Positions 19,784 to 28,436 of a stretch of 64,000 nt of DNA are shown here, piece after piece. A program made the translations under genes and the position numbers. The first letter of the stretch is position 1. The number at the start of each line of letters is the position of its first letter. Under the pieces are notes generated by a model, which ran no database searches, had not been told where the DNA came from, and saw only the letters and a program-made list of their open reading frames with translations. The DNA is from Telmatospirillum sp. J64-1 (GTDB lineage Bacteria; Pseudomonadota; Alphaproteobacteria; Rhodospirillales; Magnetospirillaceae): assembly GCF_006980715.1 (NCBI RefSeq), contig NZ_SBHN01000019.1:50496-114495 (forward strand), read 5' to 3'.

Positions 19784-21122
19784 AATCTTCCTGGTCATGC
19801 TGTTCCTGGTGGCCGTGTCCGCGCCCCTGTCGCGCGCGTCCGCGAATAACATGTCGATGATTCGAGATGCGGAAGTGGAAAATACCATCCGCGCCTACGC
19901 CACGCCACTGCTGGAGGTTGCCGGCATCGATCCGCAGTCGGTCAGCATCTATCTGGTCAAGGACAACCGCTTGAATGCCTTCGTCGCCGGCGGCCTCAAC
20001 GTCTTCTTCAATACCGGCCTTCTGATGCGCGCCGAGGCCCCGGAACAGGTGATCGGCGTGCTGGCCCATGAAATCGGCCACATGGCGGGCGGCCATCTCA
20101 GCCGCCTGCACGATGCCGCCGGGCGCGCCACCGCCGAATCCATCGTCGCCATGGTGCTGGGCGCCGCCGCCACCATGGCCACCGGGCGCGGCGATGTCGG
20201 CGCCGCCGTGATCATGGGCGGCCAGCACGCGGCCCAGCGCAACTTCCTGTCCCATACCCGCGCCCAGGAATCCGCCGCCGACCAGGCGGCGGTCAACTAT
20301 CTGGACGCCACCGGCCAATCTGCGCGCGGCCTGCTGCGCTTCATGGAAATCCTGGAGGGCCAGGACCTGCTCCAGACCGAGCGCCAGGATCCCTATGTCC
20401 GCACCCATCCGCTGACCCGCGACCGCATCGACTTCCTGCGCGCCCATGTCGCCCGCTCGCCCCATTCCGACGCGCCCAGCCGTCCCGGCTATGAAGAGAT
20501 GCACGAGCGGATGCGCGCCAAGCTCTACGCCTTCCTGGAATCGCCCGTGCGCACCTTGCGCCGCTATCCCGAGACCGACACCAGCTTCGTCGCCCGCTAC
20601 GCCCAAGCCATCGCCTATTACCGCCGCCCCGACCTGGGCCGCGCCATCCCACTGATCGACGAATTGATCGCCGAACGGCCCGAAGACCCCTATCTGCATG
20701 AATTGAAGGGCCAGATGCTGTTCGAGAACGGTCGCGCCGAGGAAGCGCTTGCGCCCTATCGCGAGGCGGTGCGCCTGCTGCCCCATCCCCTGCTGCAGAT
20801 CAGCCTCGCCCAGGTGCAGATCGAACTGGGCACGCCCGACATGCTGGAGGAAGCCCGGCAGAACCTGTCCAATGCCCTGAAGATCGAAGGCGACAACGGC
20901 TTTGCCTGGCGGCTTTACGCCACCGCCCTGGGGCGGCTGGGCGAGGAAGGGCTGGCCGCCTATGCCATGGCCGAACATGCCCTGCTCGGCCAGCGCCTGC
21001 CCGAGGCGGCCTATTATGCCAATCGCGCCGAACAGCTTCTGCCCCAGTCCTCGCCGACCTGGCTGCGCACCCAGGACATCAAGGCCGAGACGGAGCGCCT
21101 GCGGGAGAACCAGAAAAGGTGA
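19746..21122 (+). CDS. M48 family metalloprotease with TPR-like C-terminus (BepA-like)
   Basis: 458 residues from the ATG at 19746. In-frame TTG (19743) and GTG (19770) are alternatives. A signal peptide (IIFLVMLFLVAVSAPLSRASA) leads to a periplasmic M48 domain with the zinc site HEIGHMAGGH near residue 107 and a downstream glutamate ligand in QESAADQAAV. The C-terminal half (about 265-455) consists of helical TPR-like repeats (PEDPYLHELKGQMLFENGRAEEAL). This domain order is that of BepA/YfgC, a periplasmic protease-chaperone that checks assembly of LptD and other outer-membrane proteins. It overlaps the next gene by four bases (GTGA). Confidence 0.88.
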   Translation: MSSSECLSVFNRIIFLVMLFLVAVSAPLSRASANNMSMIRDAEVENTIRAYATPLLEVAGIDPQSVSIYLVKDNRLNAFVAGGLNVFFNTGLLMRAEAPEQVIGVLAHEIGHMAGGHLSRLHDAAGRATAESIVAMVLGAAATMATGRGDVGAAVIMGGQHAAQRNFLSHTRAQESAADQAAVNYLDATGQSARGLLRFMEILEGQDLLQTERQDPYVRTHPLTRDRIDFLRAHVARSPHSDAPSRPGYEEMHERMRAKLYAFLESPVRTLRRYPETDTSFVARYAQAIAYYRRPDLGRAIPLIDELIAERPEDPYLHELKGQMLFENGRAEEALAPYREAVRLLPHPLLQISLAQVQIELGTPDMLEEARQNLSNALKIEGDNGFAWRLYATALGRLGEEGLAAYAMAEHALLGQRLPEAAYYANRAEQLLPQSSPTWLRTQDIKAETERLRENQKR

Positions 21123-21886
21123 ACCGACGGAACCGGACGACCGGGTGGGGGCCAGGTCTGGCCATGCTGCTGCTGATGGCCGGCTGTGCCCCCGTCCCGC
21201 CGCCGGTTCCGCTCGCCGTCGCCCAGGGGACGGAACTGGACCTGCTGGGCGAGGATCTGGCCTTCGCCCTGTCGGCTCCGCCTTCGGCACGGCGCGAGGC
21301 CGGGTTCTTCACGGTGGGTTTCCCCGCCTTCCAGGCCCCTGCCACGCCCGAAGCGATGGGCCGCAACGCCCTGCAAGTGCTGACCCCGCCGGGACGCGGC
21401 GCGGTGGGACGGCGCATCGACACCGCCCTGACCGACATGCCCTATCTGTCCTGGTCCTGGCGGCTGCAGCCGCGCACTCCGGCGCCCATGCTCACCCCCT
21501 CGCCCGACGCGCCCATGCGGCTGCTGGTCGGCTTTTCCGGAGGCGGCACCGGCACGGAAGAAACCGCCCTCTCCGCCCTGCCGCCCCATGAACGGGCGGC
21601 GGTCATCCTGTGGGCCGCGGAATCCTGGCAAGGCGGCGCGGCCCTGACGCGCGGCCCCTATGGCCGCTTCGTCGCCCGGGCCGGCGGCAGCGACGGAAGA
21701 TGGTGGGGGCAGGAACTGGACCTGGCCGCCCTGCACCGCCGGCTTTGGCCCGAGATCGAGATCGGCGCCGTGCGCATCACCTTCGTCGCCGTCGCCGCTG
21801 AAGACACCGCCGAGGAAAGCCTCGGCGAGGTGGCGCAGATCTCGCTGGCCCCGCCGCCGCCTTCGGCCCCGGGCATTTCCGAATAA
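21119..21886 (+). CDS. DUF3047-like lipoprotein
   Basis: 255 residues starting at a GTG that overlaps the stop of the protease gene. A lipobox (LLLMAGCAP) marks it as a lipoprotein. The body contains YLSWSWRLQ and VILWAAESW, and a C-terminal strand region AVRITFVAVAAEDT, features I associate with the DUF3047 family. Function is unknown. Its tight coupling to the BepA-like protease suggests a role in envelope quality control (inference). Confidence 0.65.
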   Translation: MNRRNRTTGWGPGLAMLLLMAGCAPVPPPVPLAVAQGTELDLLGEDLAFALSAPPSARREAGFFTVGFPAFQAPATPEAMGRNALQVLTPPGRGAVGRRIDTALTDMPYLSWSWRLQPRTPAPMLTPSPDAPMRLLVGFSGGGTGTEETALSALPPHERAAVILWAAESWQGGAALTRGPYGRFVARAGGSDGRWWGQELDLAALHRRLWPEIEIGAVRITFVAVAAEDTAEESLGEVAQISLAPPPPSAPGISE

Positions 21887-21992
21887 GGCGCGAAAGACGA
21901 GCCGCAAGGCTTGCTTCGGCGCCCCAAGCTGGCCCAATATGCGGCGGCCGGAACTGGACCGGCCCGTATCTTTCCGAGAGGTTGCCCTCGAT

Positions 21993-22754
21993 ATGTTCGC
22001 CAAGCATTTTGCGGTTGCTGCTCTTTCCACCGCGATCCTGGCCGCTCCCCTGAGCCTTCCGGCCGCCGCCCAGGAAGAAAGCGTGTTCACGCCCCAACAG
22101 GCCGAGGAAGTGCGCAAGCTGGTCCGCCAGTTCCTGATGGACAATCCCGAAGTCGTCTACGAGGCGCTGGAGGCATTGCAGGAAAAGCAGATCCTGGCAG
22201 CCGAGGAAGCAGCCCAGAAGGCGCTGGAAGCGCGCGAGGAAGCCATCTTCCACGATCCGGCCTCGCCCGTCGCCGGCAACCTGCAAGGCGACGTGACCAT
22301 CGTGGAATTCTTCGATTACCGCTGCACCTATTGCAAGACGGTGGTGGACCGCCTGCTCGACACGGCAAAGGCCGACGGCAATATCCGCGTGGTGTTCAAG
22401 GAACTGCCGATCCTGGGCCCGGATTCAGTCGTCGCCGCCCGTGCCGCCCTGGCCGCCGCCGAACAGGACAAGTACCTGCCCTTCCACACCGCCCTGATGA
22501 AACTGCGCGGCCCGGTCAACGAGCAGAGCATCTTCAAGACCGCCAAGGAAGTCGGCCTGGACGTGGACAAGCTGAAGGCCGACATGGAAAAGCCCGAGAT
22601 CGAGGCCCAGATCCGCGCCAATTACGAACTGGCCCGCGACCTCAACATCACCGGCACGCCCGCCTTCATCATCGGCGACCGCATCATCCCCGGCGCGGTG
22701 GACCAGAACACCTTGAAGCAGCTGGTCGAACAGGCCCGCAAGCCGAAGAGCTGA
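21993..22754 (+). CDS. DsbA-family thioredoxin-fold protein
   Basis: 253 residues. A signal peptide (AVAALSTAILAAPLSLPAAAQ) is followed by a helical N-terminal region of about 75 residues. A DsbA-type thioredoxin fold then shows the redox motif CTYC in FFDYRCTYCKTVV, and the cis-Pro loop in ITGTPAFIIGD. The architecture resembles the Com1/ScsC/BdbD branch, in which the N-terminal helices mediate oligomerisation. The likely role is periplasmic disulfide formation or isomerisation. It stands alone with a strong terminator after it. Confidence 0.9.
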   Translation: MFAKHFAVAALSTAILAAPLSLPAAAQEESVFTPQQAEEVRKLVRQFLMDNPEVVYEALEALQEKQILAAEEAAQKALEAREEAIFHDPASPVAGNLQGDVTIVEFFDYRCTYCKTVVDRLLDTAKADGNIRVVFKELPILGPDSVVAARAALAAAEQDKYLPFHTALMKLRGPVNEQSIFKTAKEVGLDVDKLKADMEKPEIEAQIRANYELARDLNITGTPAFIIGDRIIPGAVDQNTLKQLVEQARKPKS

Positions 22755-22774
22755 GGCCCCTGCCCCGCAAAAAC

Positions 22775-22806
22775 AAAGGCCGGCGAGATCTCGCCGGCCT
22801 TTTTTC
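22775..22806 (+). terminator. Rho-independent terminator after the DsbA-like gene
   Basis: A perfect AAGGCCGGCGAG stem with a minimal loop (self-complementary around GATC) followed by six or more T. It separates this gene from the convergent YdjM-like gene and probably acts in both directions. Confidence 0.88.
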
Positions 22807-22836
22807 GTCCGAGAGGGCAAGACGGATCGCCCCGCC

Positions 22837-23877
22837 TTACTCCCCGACCATTTCGCGCCAGAACTGGACCAGGGCGTTGCGCGAGCCGTCGCGCGGCAGG
22901 CTGAAAGTCTCGACGGGCCCGGCCAGTTCCCCGTCGGGGCCGACCATGGCACGGATGCCCCAGAAGCCCAGTTCCGAACCGTTCTGCGGCAGGCCGTAGC
23001 GGGTGTCCAGGGCCTCGACCCGCGCCCGTCCGTCGGCCTCTTCGATCACCCGCCAATGCAGCCGGTACAGCGAGAACCAGTCGAACAATTGCGCCTCGGG
23101 CTGGGCCGCCACCCGGTCGATGCGCGGGTCCTCGCTGCGCGGGAAGCTCTGCCAGGTGATGGGACGGGGATTCAGCACGGAATAGAAGCCGACCAGCGTT
23201 TCCTGCTCGGTGCTGGCGACGACGCGCCGGTAATAGGGCTGGAACAGCAGCGGATAGGCCTCGATCTGCGCCGCCGGCGTGACCTGGCCGCGCGCCACAT
23301 GCTTGACGTGGTCGTTGATCGCCCAGCCCATCAGAGTATAGGCGGTGATCACGATCAGCGCGCCCCCGGCCACGTCCTGGGCCAATCTCGGGCGGTTCCT
23401 AGCGAAGGCACCCACCAGCAAGGCCAGGATCAGGATCAGGCTGTAGACCGGGTCGATGATCGACATGGCATCCACCGCGAAGCGATGGGTCGAGAACGGC
23501 GTCAGCAGCTGCGTGCCGTAGCTGGTGAACAGATCGATGATCGGATGGGTCAGCAGCGCCAGGACCGCCAGCCAGATCCAGGCCCGCAGGGTTTCACCCG
23601 CCATCACGTCGGGACGGTCGTTCGTTCGCCATCGGTGGATCCGCCAGGCCAGCCAGCCGAAGAGCGGGCCGACCACCGGGCCGAAAAAAATGGAATGGGT
23701 GATGCCGCGATGATGCTGCCAAGTCGTGAAGGTATCGCCGACCCAGCCGGCGACCACATCCAGATCGGGCACCAGGGCGATGGCTGCCCCGGCGACCATC
23801 GCGCCACGGCCGAGCTTGCGCCGGAAGCCCGCCTGGGCCACCGTCGCGCCGAGAAGCATTTGGGTTACAGTATCCAT
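22837..23877 (-). CDS. YdjM-like membrane-bound metal-dependent hydrolase (DUF457 family)
   Basis: 346 residues. The N-terminus MDTVTQMLLGATVAQAGF, ALVPDLDVVAGWVGD, HHRGITHSIFFGP and LLTHPIIDLFTSYGTQLLTPF carry the conserved His/Asp positions of the YdjM/YfhO-like family, predicted inner-membrane metal-dependent hydrolases. About four membrane segments lie within residues 20-185, and the C-terminal 150 residues are soluble. The E. coli relative ydjM is LexA-controlled, but I see no SOS box here. It is followed on the same strand by the GH2-like gene. Confidence 0.82.
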   Translation of the reverse strand: MDTVTQMLLGATVAQAGFRRKLGRGAMVAGAAIALVPDLDVVAGWVGDTFTTWQHHRGITHSIFFGPVVGPLFGWLAWRIHRWRTNDRPDVMAGETLRAWIWLAVLALLTHPIIDLFTSYGTQLLTPFSTHRFAVDAMSIIDPVYSLILILALLVGAFARNRPRLAQDVAGGALIVITAYTLMGWAINDHVKHVARGQVTPAAQIEAYPLLFQPYYRRVVASTEQETLVGFYSVLNPRPITWQSFPRSEDPRIDRVAAQPEAQLFDWFSLYRLHWRVIEEADGRARVEALDTRYGLPQNGSELGFWGIRAMVGPDGELAGPVETFSLPRDGSRNALVQFWREMVGE

Positions 23878-23931
23878 GCGCGGGAAGATAGGAGGATACC
23901 GTCCCGTACGAAAGCCGTTATGGCGGAAGTT

Positions 23932-25152
23932 CTATTCTTCCACGAGAAAAGGCATATTGGCCGTCGCCGCCTTCCCCTTGCCGTCACGCAGGGTAAGGAA
24001 CAGCCGATAGGGGCCGGGCTTGTCGGGAACGCGGAAGGTGACATGGTTCTCCCGCACCTCGACGATCGAGCCGGGCACCGGCACGGGGGCTGCCTCCAGG
24101 TCGCCGCCCTGGCGCAGGTCGGTGGATTCCGGCACCACCTGCCAGTCCCAGGACAGGCTCTCGCCCTCGGCCAGGGCATTGGCCTGTTGCAGGCTGCCCG
24201 GCGGGAAGACCTGCCCTGAAATCCACTTGCCTTCGATCCGGGGCGCGCGATGCTCCGGCCATTTCCCGGTCCAGGCATGGGTCAGCACGTCCACCGCTTC
24301 CAGGGCCTCGCCGCTTTCCAGGAACATGCCGTGCCAGGTGCTGGTCTGTTCCTGCTTGGCGCCCCACAGGAAGGCGATGCCGCCCATCAAGGCGGGATCG
24401 GCCTCGATGGTCTCGAACCAGCGGCCATACAATTCCGCCTTGATGGTGCTGTCGGGCTCGTAGGGGACGCCCCAGGCGGTGTATTCGGCCTGCCATTGCC
24501 CCAAGGGGCCGAACTCGGCGACGATCACCGGCCTGTTCCAACCGGCCGCGCGCAGCCGGTCGCCCAGCGTCTCGATGCCGCCGCCATAGCTGTTCACTCC
24601 CAGGATATCCACATCCGGCACCAATTCGGCCAGGCGCGCCAGCTTGTCCTCATCGATCTCGGCCACCGTCAGCATCACCGGGCGGCCCGGGTCCAGTTCC
24701 TTGACCATCCGTGCCAGCCGGTTGACGAAACGCCAAGCGGGCAGCGGATCGGGATGGTCGATCTCCAACTCGTTCCCGATGCCCCAGAGCAGCACGGCGG
24801 GATGGTTGCGGGTGCGCAGCACATATTCCCGCACCTCCGCCTCGCGCTGCCGCAAGGCGTCTTCGTCGGCATAGTCGAAGCCGTGGCGGGGATGTTCCAG
24901 CCAGATGCCCGCAATGGCCTTCAGGCCGTGCTTCGCCGCCTCGTCCAACAGCGGCGCCTGATCCTCGCCATAGAGCCGCACCACATTCGCCCCCGCCGCC
25001 GCCAGGGCCTCCAGATGGCCGGTCGCCGCCGCACCGCGCAAGGGAAAGGGCTGGCCGTCCAGCATCAGGCGATGGCCCTGCGGCCCGGCTTCGATCCTCA
25101 CCTCGCCCGCCTGGAGCGGATGGGCTGCCATACACCACAAGAGGAACATCAT
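23932..25152 (-). CDS. Exported glycoside hydrolase family 2-like TIM-barrel protein
   Basis: 406 residues from the first of two tandem ATGs (25152), preceded by AAGGAA. A signal peptide (MMFLLWCMAAHPLQA) leads to a TIM barrel of the GH2/GH5 clan: FPLRGAAATGHLEALAAAGANVVRLYG, the acid/base Glu in LLWGIGNELEID and the nucleophile Glu in VIVAEFGPLGQW. A beta-sandwich-like C-terminal domain of about 100 residues (NHVTFRVPDKPGPYRLFLTL) follows. The likely role is a periplasmic or secreted glycosidase. Substrate is unknown. Divergent from the SIMPL gene 70 bp away. Confidence 0.8.
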   Translation of the reverse strand: MMFLLWCMAAHPLQAGEVRIEAGPQGHRLMLDGQPFPLRGAAATGHLEALAAAGANVVRLYGEDQAPLLDEAAKHGLKAIAGIWLEHPRHGFDYADEDALRQREAEVREYVLRTRNHPAVLLWGIGNELEIDHPDPLPAWRFVNRLARMVKELDPGRPVMLTVAEIDEDKLARLAELVPDVDILGVNSYGGGIETLGDRLRAAGWNRPVIVAEFGPLGQWQAEYTAWGVPYEPDSTIKAELYGRWFETIEADPALMGGIAFLWGAKQEQTSTWHGMFLESGEALEAVDVLTHAWTGKWPEHRAPRIEGKWISGQVFPPGSLQQANALAEGESLSWDWQVVPESTDLRQGGDLEAAPVPVPGSIVEVRENHVTFRVPDKPGPYRLFLTLRDGKGKAATANMPFLVEE

Positions 25153-25222
25153 GGTTCCTTTCTTTCGCCACGATCCCCGGCTAAACAAGCTTCCCATCCG
25201 ATTTCCTTCGTGAGTGCCGCCC

Positions 25223-25957
25223 ATGTCTCTCCGGTCCCTCGTTCTCTTCGGTTCCGCCTTGGTCCTGTCCGGCGGCATCGCCTTCGCCGGCTGGCAATTG
25301 TCCCAGGGCCTGGAGCGGGTCCGCACCGCCGACCGCTATGTCTCCGTCAAAGGCCTGGCGGAACGGGACGTCATCGCCGATCTGGCGGTTTGGCCGCTGC
25401 GCTTTTCGGCCACCGGCGACGACCTGACGCAAGTCCAGGCGAAGATCGATGCCGATGTGGCGACGGTCACCGAATTCCTGATCCAGCAAGGCCTCGATCC
25501 CGAAGCGATAACCCCGCGCCGCCCGGAAGTCACCGACCTGCTGGCCCAAGCCTACCGTCCCGAAGGGGCCGGCAACAACCGCTTCATCGTCGCGCAGACC
25601 CTGGTGGTGCGCTCCAACGACGTGGAGATGGTGGAACGGATCGCCCGCCAGAGCGGTGAACTGGCGCGGCGCGGCGTGGTGCTGAGCGAACAGGACGGCC
25701 CCTTCGGCGGCCCCACCTTCATCTTCACCCGGCTGAACGACGTCAAGCCCGAGATGATCGCCGAGGCCACCCGCAACGCCCGCGCCGGGGCCGAACAATT
25801 CGCCGCCGATTCCGGTGCCAGCGTTGGCGGCATCCGCAAGGCCAGCCAGGGCAGCTTCTCGATCCTGCCCCGCGACCCGATCGGAAGCATGCCGGAATCA
25901 ACCCAGATGCAAAAACAGGTGCGCGTCGTATCGACGATTGAGTATTTCCTGGAGTAA
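25223..25957 (+). CDS. SIMPL domain protein (DUF541), periplasmic
   Basis: 244 residues from the ATG at 25223 (a GTG nine bases upstream is less likely). One N-terminal membrane or signal segment (LVLFGSALVLSGGIAFAGW) is followed by the SIMPL fold: DRYVSVKGLAERDVIADLAVW, FLIQQGLDPEAI, and a C-terminal QKQVRVVSTIEYFLE. The SIMPL family has poorly defined envelope roles, including oxidative-stress protection for E. coli YggE. It is monocistronic in this layout. Confidence 0.85.
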   Translation: MSLRSLVLFGSALVLSGGIAFAGWQLSQGLERVRTADRYVSVKGLAERDVIADLAVWPLRFSATGDDLTQVQAKIDADVATVTEFLIQQGLDPEAITPRRPEVTDLLAQAYRPEGAGNNRFIVAQTLVVRSNDVEMVERIARQSGELARRGVVLSEQDGPFGGPTFIFTRLNDVKPEMIAEATRNARAGAEQFAADSGASVGGIRKASQGSFSILPRDPIGSMPESTQMQKQVRVVSTIEYFLE

Positions 25958-26120
25958 CCCGAAAATAAGACCCTCCTATTCTTAAGGCTAATTTCCCTTC
26001 ATCCATATTCGTCCTTGTAAAGGTGTTGCAACAGGGAAAGGAAAGCGGCACATAATCACCATACCAAACGGCATATACCTGCCGAGGTAGCAGCACGAAA
26101 TGGTTAAGCGGAGGGTTTAG

Positions 26121-26318
26121 ATGTCCCACCCCATCGAAGATACCGGCTTCACGATCTGGCATGGCGATCTGGACAGCCAACTCAAGCGCATCCATGGCGT
26201 GACCTCGAAGGACCTGGGCATTCCGCGCCGCGCCCTGCAGGACCTTTACTACGGCGGCCGCAGCGTCTTTGCCGTTTTCGAGCAGCTTTCACGCCAGCAC
26301 TTGGCCACCCCTGCCTGA
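26121..26318 (+). CDS. Small conserved-looking hypothetical protein
   Basis: 65 residues from an ATG with a good ribosome-binding site (CGGAGGG, 5 nt spacing). It opens MSHPIEDTGFTIWHGDL and contains LGIPRRALQDLYYGGRS. It is soluble with no signal or membrane segment. A perfect-stem terminator follows within 12 bp, and about 160 bp of lower-GC DNA precedes it, so it appears to be an independently transcribed small gene. I do not recognise the family. Confidence 0.6.
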   Translation: MSHPIEDTGFTIWHGDLDSQLKRIHGVTSKDLGIPRRALQDLYYGGRSVFAVFEQLSRQHLATPA

Positions 26319-26330
26319 AGCCGAATACCG

Positions 26331-26364
26331 ATGCGGGAGGCCGCCTGAGGGGCGCCTCCCGCAT
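26331..26364. terminator. Bidirectional terminator between the small gene and umuC
   Basis: An 11-bp perfect stem (ATGCGGGAGGC with its complement) and a 12-nt loop, with a weak T-rich tail, lies between the 65-residue gene and the convergent umuC stop. Confidence 0.75.
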
Positions 26365-26367
26365 TTC

Positions 26368-27639
26368 TCATTCCAGGCGCGCCGTCGGGACGTCCTCCCA
26401 TCTCGTCGTCCAGCAGGGGGAACGCATGGCCTGGCGCATCCGCCAGGGCGCATCCGGCCGGGCCAAGCCGAACCTCACCCCTCCCCGTCCGAAGCGGGAT
26501 TCGATCCTGTCCAGGGCCGACATCAGGGAATCAGGCTTTTCCGGCGGCGGTGAGAAAAGATCCCGCGGCACATTCTCGGGCCGGACCAGGTCGAGCAGGA
26601 TGACCCCCGCCTTGCGATAGGCGAACTTTTCCTTCCAAAGACGATCCAGCCCTTTCAGCGCCGCCGCGATGATCTCCCGGCTCGACGCGCTGGGCGAAGA
26701 CAGCGTCACGGAGGCGCTGCCGGAATATTGCGGCAGGTCGCGGCGGAAGCGGTCGGTCATCGCGAAGACCTGGACGATCCCGGCCAGCAGACCGTCGCGC
26801 CGCAGCTTGCCCGCAGCAGCGGCGGCATACTCCACCAGGGCGTCGCGGACATGCCCGTATTCCGCCGTGGCCTCGCCGAAACTGCGCGAGACGCAGCAGG
26901 ATTGCCGGTCGGCGGCCTCCGCCTCCAGCCCATGCACCGCCACGCCCCGCAATTCCATCACGGTGCGCATCCCCACCGTCCCCATCTTCGCCCGCACCCA
27001 GCCGTCATCGGCTTGATGCAGGTCCCAGGCGGTGCGGATGCCGTTCATCACGCAAAGCCCGGTCCATTGCCAGCCGATACCCCAGACATCGCTGACCGGC
27101 GTCCTCTTCAGCGCGATCTCCCGCCAGTCCGCCCGCCGGGACAGGTCCAGCACGCCGCCCGCCTTGGGGCTGGTCTTGGCAAGGTGGTTGGCGATCTTCG
27201 CCAGGGTCTTGGTGGGGCCGACGCCGATCGAGATGGGAATGCCCGTCCATTGCCTGACCCGGCTGCGCAGGCCGCGCAGCCATTCCGTCAAATCCGGCAC
27301 GGCCAGATTATCGAGATCGAGGAAGCATTCGTCGATGCTGTAGACCTCGGTGGCCGGAACCTGATCGGCCAGGATCGACATCACCCGCATGGACAGGTCG
27401 CCATAGAGGGCATAATTGGACGAGACGGCGACCAGCCCCTCCGTCTCGGTCAGGTGGCGGATCTTGAACCAGGGTGCTCCCATGGAAACACCCAGCGCCT
27501 TGGCCTCGCTGGACCGGGCGATGGCGCAGCCGTCATTGTTCGACAGCACCACCACCGGGCGGCCTTCCAGCCGGGGCTGGAAGCTGCGCTCGCAGGACAC
27601 ATAGAAGTTGTTGCAATCGGCGATGCCGAAAAGAGCCAT
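26368..27639 (-). CDS. umuC: DNA polymerase V catalytic subunit UmuC (Y-family)
   Basis: 423 residues. The Y-family palm motifs are present: ALFGIADCNNFYVSCER with the first catalytic Asp, VVVLSNNDGCAIARS, and YSIDECFLDLDNL with the catalytic Asp-Glu pair. ISIGVGPTKTLAKIANHLAK and the helix-hairpin-helix VSDVWGIGWQW follow, then the little-finger domain to the C-terminus. It performs error-prone translesion synthesis with UmuD'2. It lies 3 bp downstream of umuD and is controlled by the LexA box ahead of umuD. Length is typical. Confidence 0.95.
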   Translation of the reverse strand: MALFGIADCNNFYVSCERSFQPRLEGRPVVVLSNNDGCAIARSSEAKALGVSMGAPWFKIRHLTETEGLVAVSSNYALYGDLSMRVMSILADQVPATEVYSIDECFLDLDNLAVPDLTEWLRGLRSRVRQWTGIPISIGVGPTKTLAKIANHLAKTSPKAGGVLDLSRRADWREIALKRTPVSDVWGIGWQWTGLCVMNGIRTAWDLHQADDGWVRAKMGTVGMRTVMELRGVAVHGLEAEAADRQSCCVSRSFGEATAEYGHVRDALVEYAAAAAGKLRRDGLLAGIVQVFAMTDRFRRDLPQYSGSASVTLSSPSASSREIIAAALKGLDRLWKEKFAYRKAGVILLDLVRPENVPRDLFSPPPEKPDSLMSALDRIESRFGRGGVRFGLARPDAPWRMRQAMRSPCWTTRWEDVPTARLE

Positions 27640-27642
27640 GAC

Positions 27643-28119
27643 TCATCTCGCGCAGAGCCCGGTGATCGAAAAGGTGACGACGCCCCAGACGGTGATGCCG
27701 GCATCCGGATTGATGGGGATGGAGGGGAAATCGGGATTGGCCGGCTCCAGCACCCATCCTCCCCGCGTCTTGCGCAAGCGCTTGACCGTCAGCCCGCCCT
27801 CGATGGTGGCCACCACGATATCCCCCGACAGCGGCTCCAGCGACCGGTCCACGACCAGCAGGTCGCCGTCATGAATACCGGCATCGCGCATGGAAGGACC
27901 TTGCGCCCGGCAGAAGAAGGTCGCCGCCGGCCTGCGCACCAGCAGGGCATGCACATCCAGCGCCCCTTCCACGTAATCCTCGGCCGGCGAGGGAAACCCC
28001 GCCGGCACCGAGGAATAAAGCGCAAGCTCCACCGCCGCCCCGGGCAAGGCGGGACCAATCAGCCCGGCGGGAGGCTGGCGGTCCTGCTCTGCATGAGAAG
28101 AGGCGCGTTCACGGAACAT
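27643..28119 (-). CDS. umuD: UmuD, S24 family self-cleaving subunit of DNA polymerase V
   Basis: 158 residues from the ATG at 28119. The RecA-assisted cleavage site Ala-Gly is in VPAGFPSPAEDYVEG (near residue 39), the nucleophile Ser in GPSMRDAGIHDGDLLVVD and the general-base Lys in LTVKRLR. The protein is about 15-20 residues longer at the N-terminus than E. coli UmuD. The LexA operator lies over the predicted start codon, and the -10/-35 elements place the transcription start at about the A of this ATG. Either the mRNA is leaderless or translation starts at a non-obvious downstream codon. Cotranscribed with umuC. Confidence 0.93.
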   Translation of the reverse strand: MFRERASSHAEQDRQPPAGLIGPALPGAAVELALYSSVPAGFPSPAEDYVEGALDVHALLVRRPAATFFCRAQGPSMRDAGIHDGDLLVVDRSLEPLSGDIVVATIEGGLTVKRLRKTRGGWVLEPANPDFPSIPINPDAGITVWGVVTFSITGLCAR

Positions 28120-28128
28120 AACGAGAAC
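28114..28128 (-). promoter_or_regulatory. LexA/SOS box of umuDC (alphaproteobacterial GAAC-N7-GAAC type)
   Basis: GAAC at 28114-28117, seven bases, GAAC at 28125-28128: a perfect match to the GTTC-N7-GTTC operator known for alphaproteobacterial LexA. It overlaps both the -10 element and the umuD start codon, so bound LexA would block polymerase directly. Confidence 0.9.
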
Positions 28129-28154
28129 ATATCCGCTGGCAGCGCCCCTTTCAA
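28126..28154 (-). promoter_or_regulatory. Sigma-70-type promoter of umuDC
   Basis: On the minus strand, TTGAAA (28154-28149) and TATGTT (28131-28126) are separated by exactly 17 bp. Transcription would start about 7 nt downstream, at or next to base 28119, the first base of the umuD ATG. The -10 element is inside the LexA operator. Confidence 0.75.
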
Positions 28155-28194
28155 GGGGCATCACGAAAAGGAGGAAGCGACTCCCGAAACCGCG

Positions 28195-28407
28195 TCAGTC
28201 CTTGGCCCGGTACTCTTCCGGCATGATGAAGACCTCGTCCGCACGTCCGTATCCGCCATCGGCTACTTCCTCGATAAGGACCATCGTGGTCGGACGCACG
28301 GCCTCCCCGAAATAGCCGACCATGAGTTCGGTGGTCTTATGGATCAGGTCTTCCTTCTGTGCCGTCGAAAGCGAGGCCTGCGGCAGTTTGTAATTCGCGA
28401 AAGGCAT
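28195..28407 (-). CDS. Tautomerase family protein (4-oxalocrotonate tautomerase-like)
   Basis: 70 residues starting MPFANYKLPQ, so that removal of Met exposes the catalytic N-terminal Pro1 of the tautomerase superfamily. LSTAQKEDLIHKTTELMVGYFGE and TTMVLIEEVADGGYG match the beta-alpha-beta unit. These small enzymes form hexamers or trimers and act on enol/keto substrates. It lies 29 bp downstream of the SDR gene and is probably cotranscribed, divergent from a LysR regulator. Substrate unknown. Confidence 0.85.
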   Translation of the reverse strand: MPFANYKLPQASLSTAQKEDLIHKTTELMVGYFGEAVRPTTMVLIEEVADGGYGRADEVFIMPEEYRAKD

Positions 28408-28436
28408 GATGTGCTCCTTGGCTTTGGGGGAGGCGG

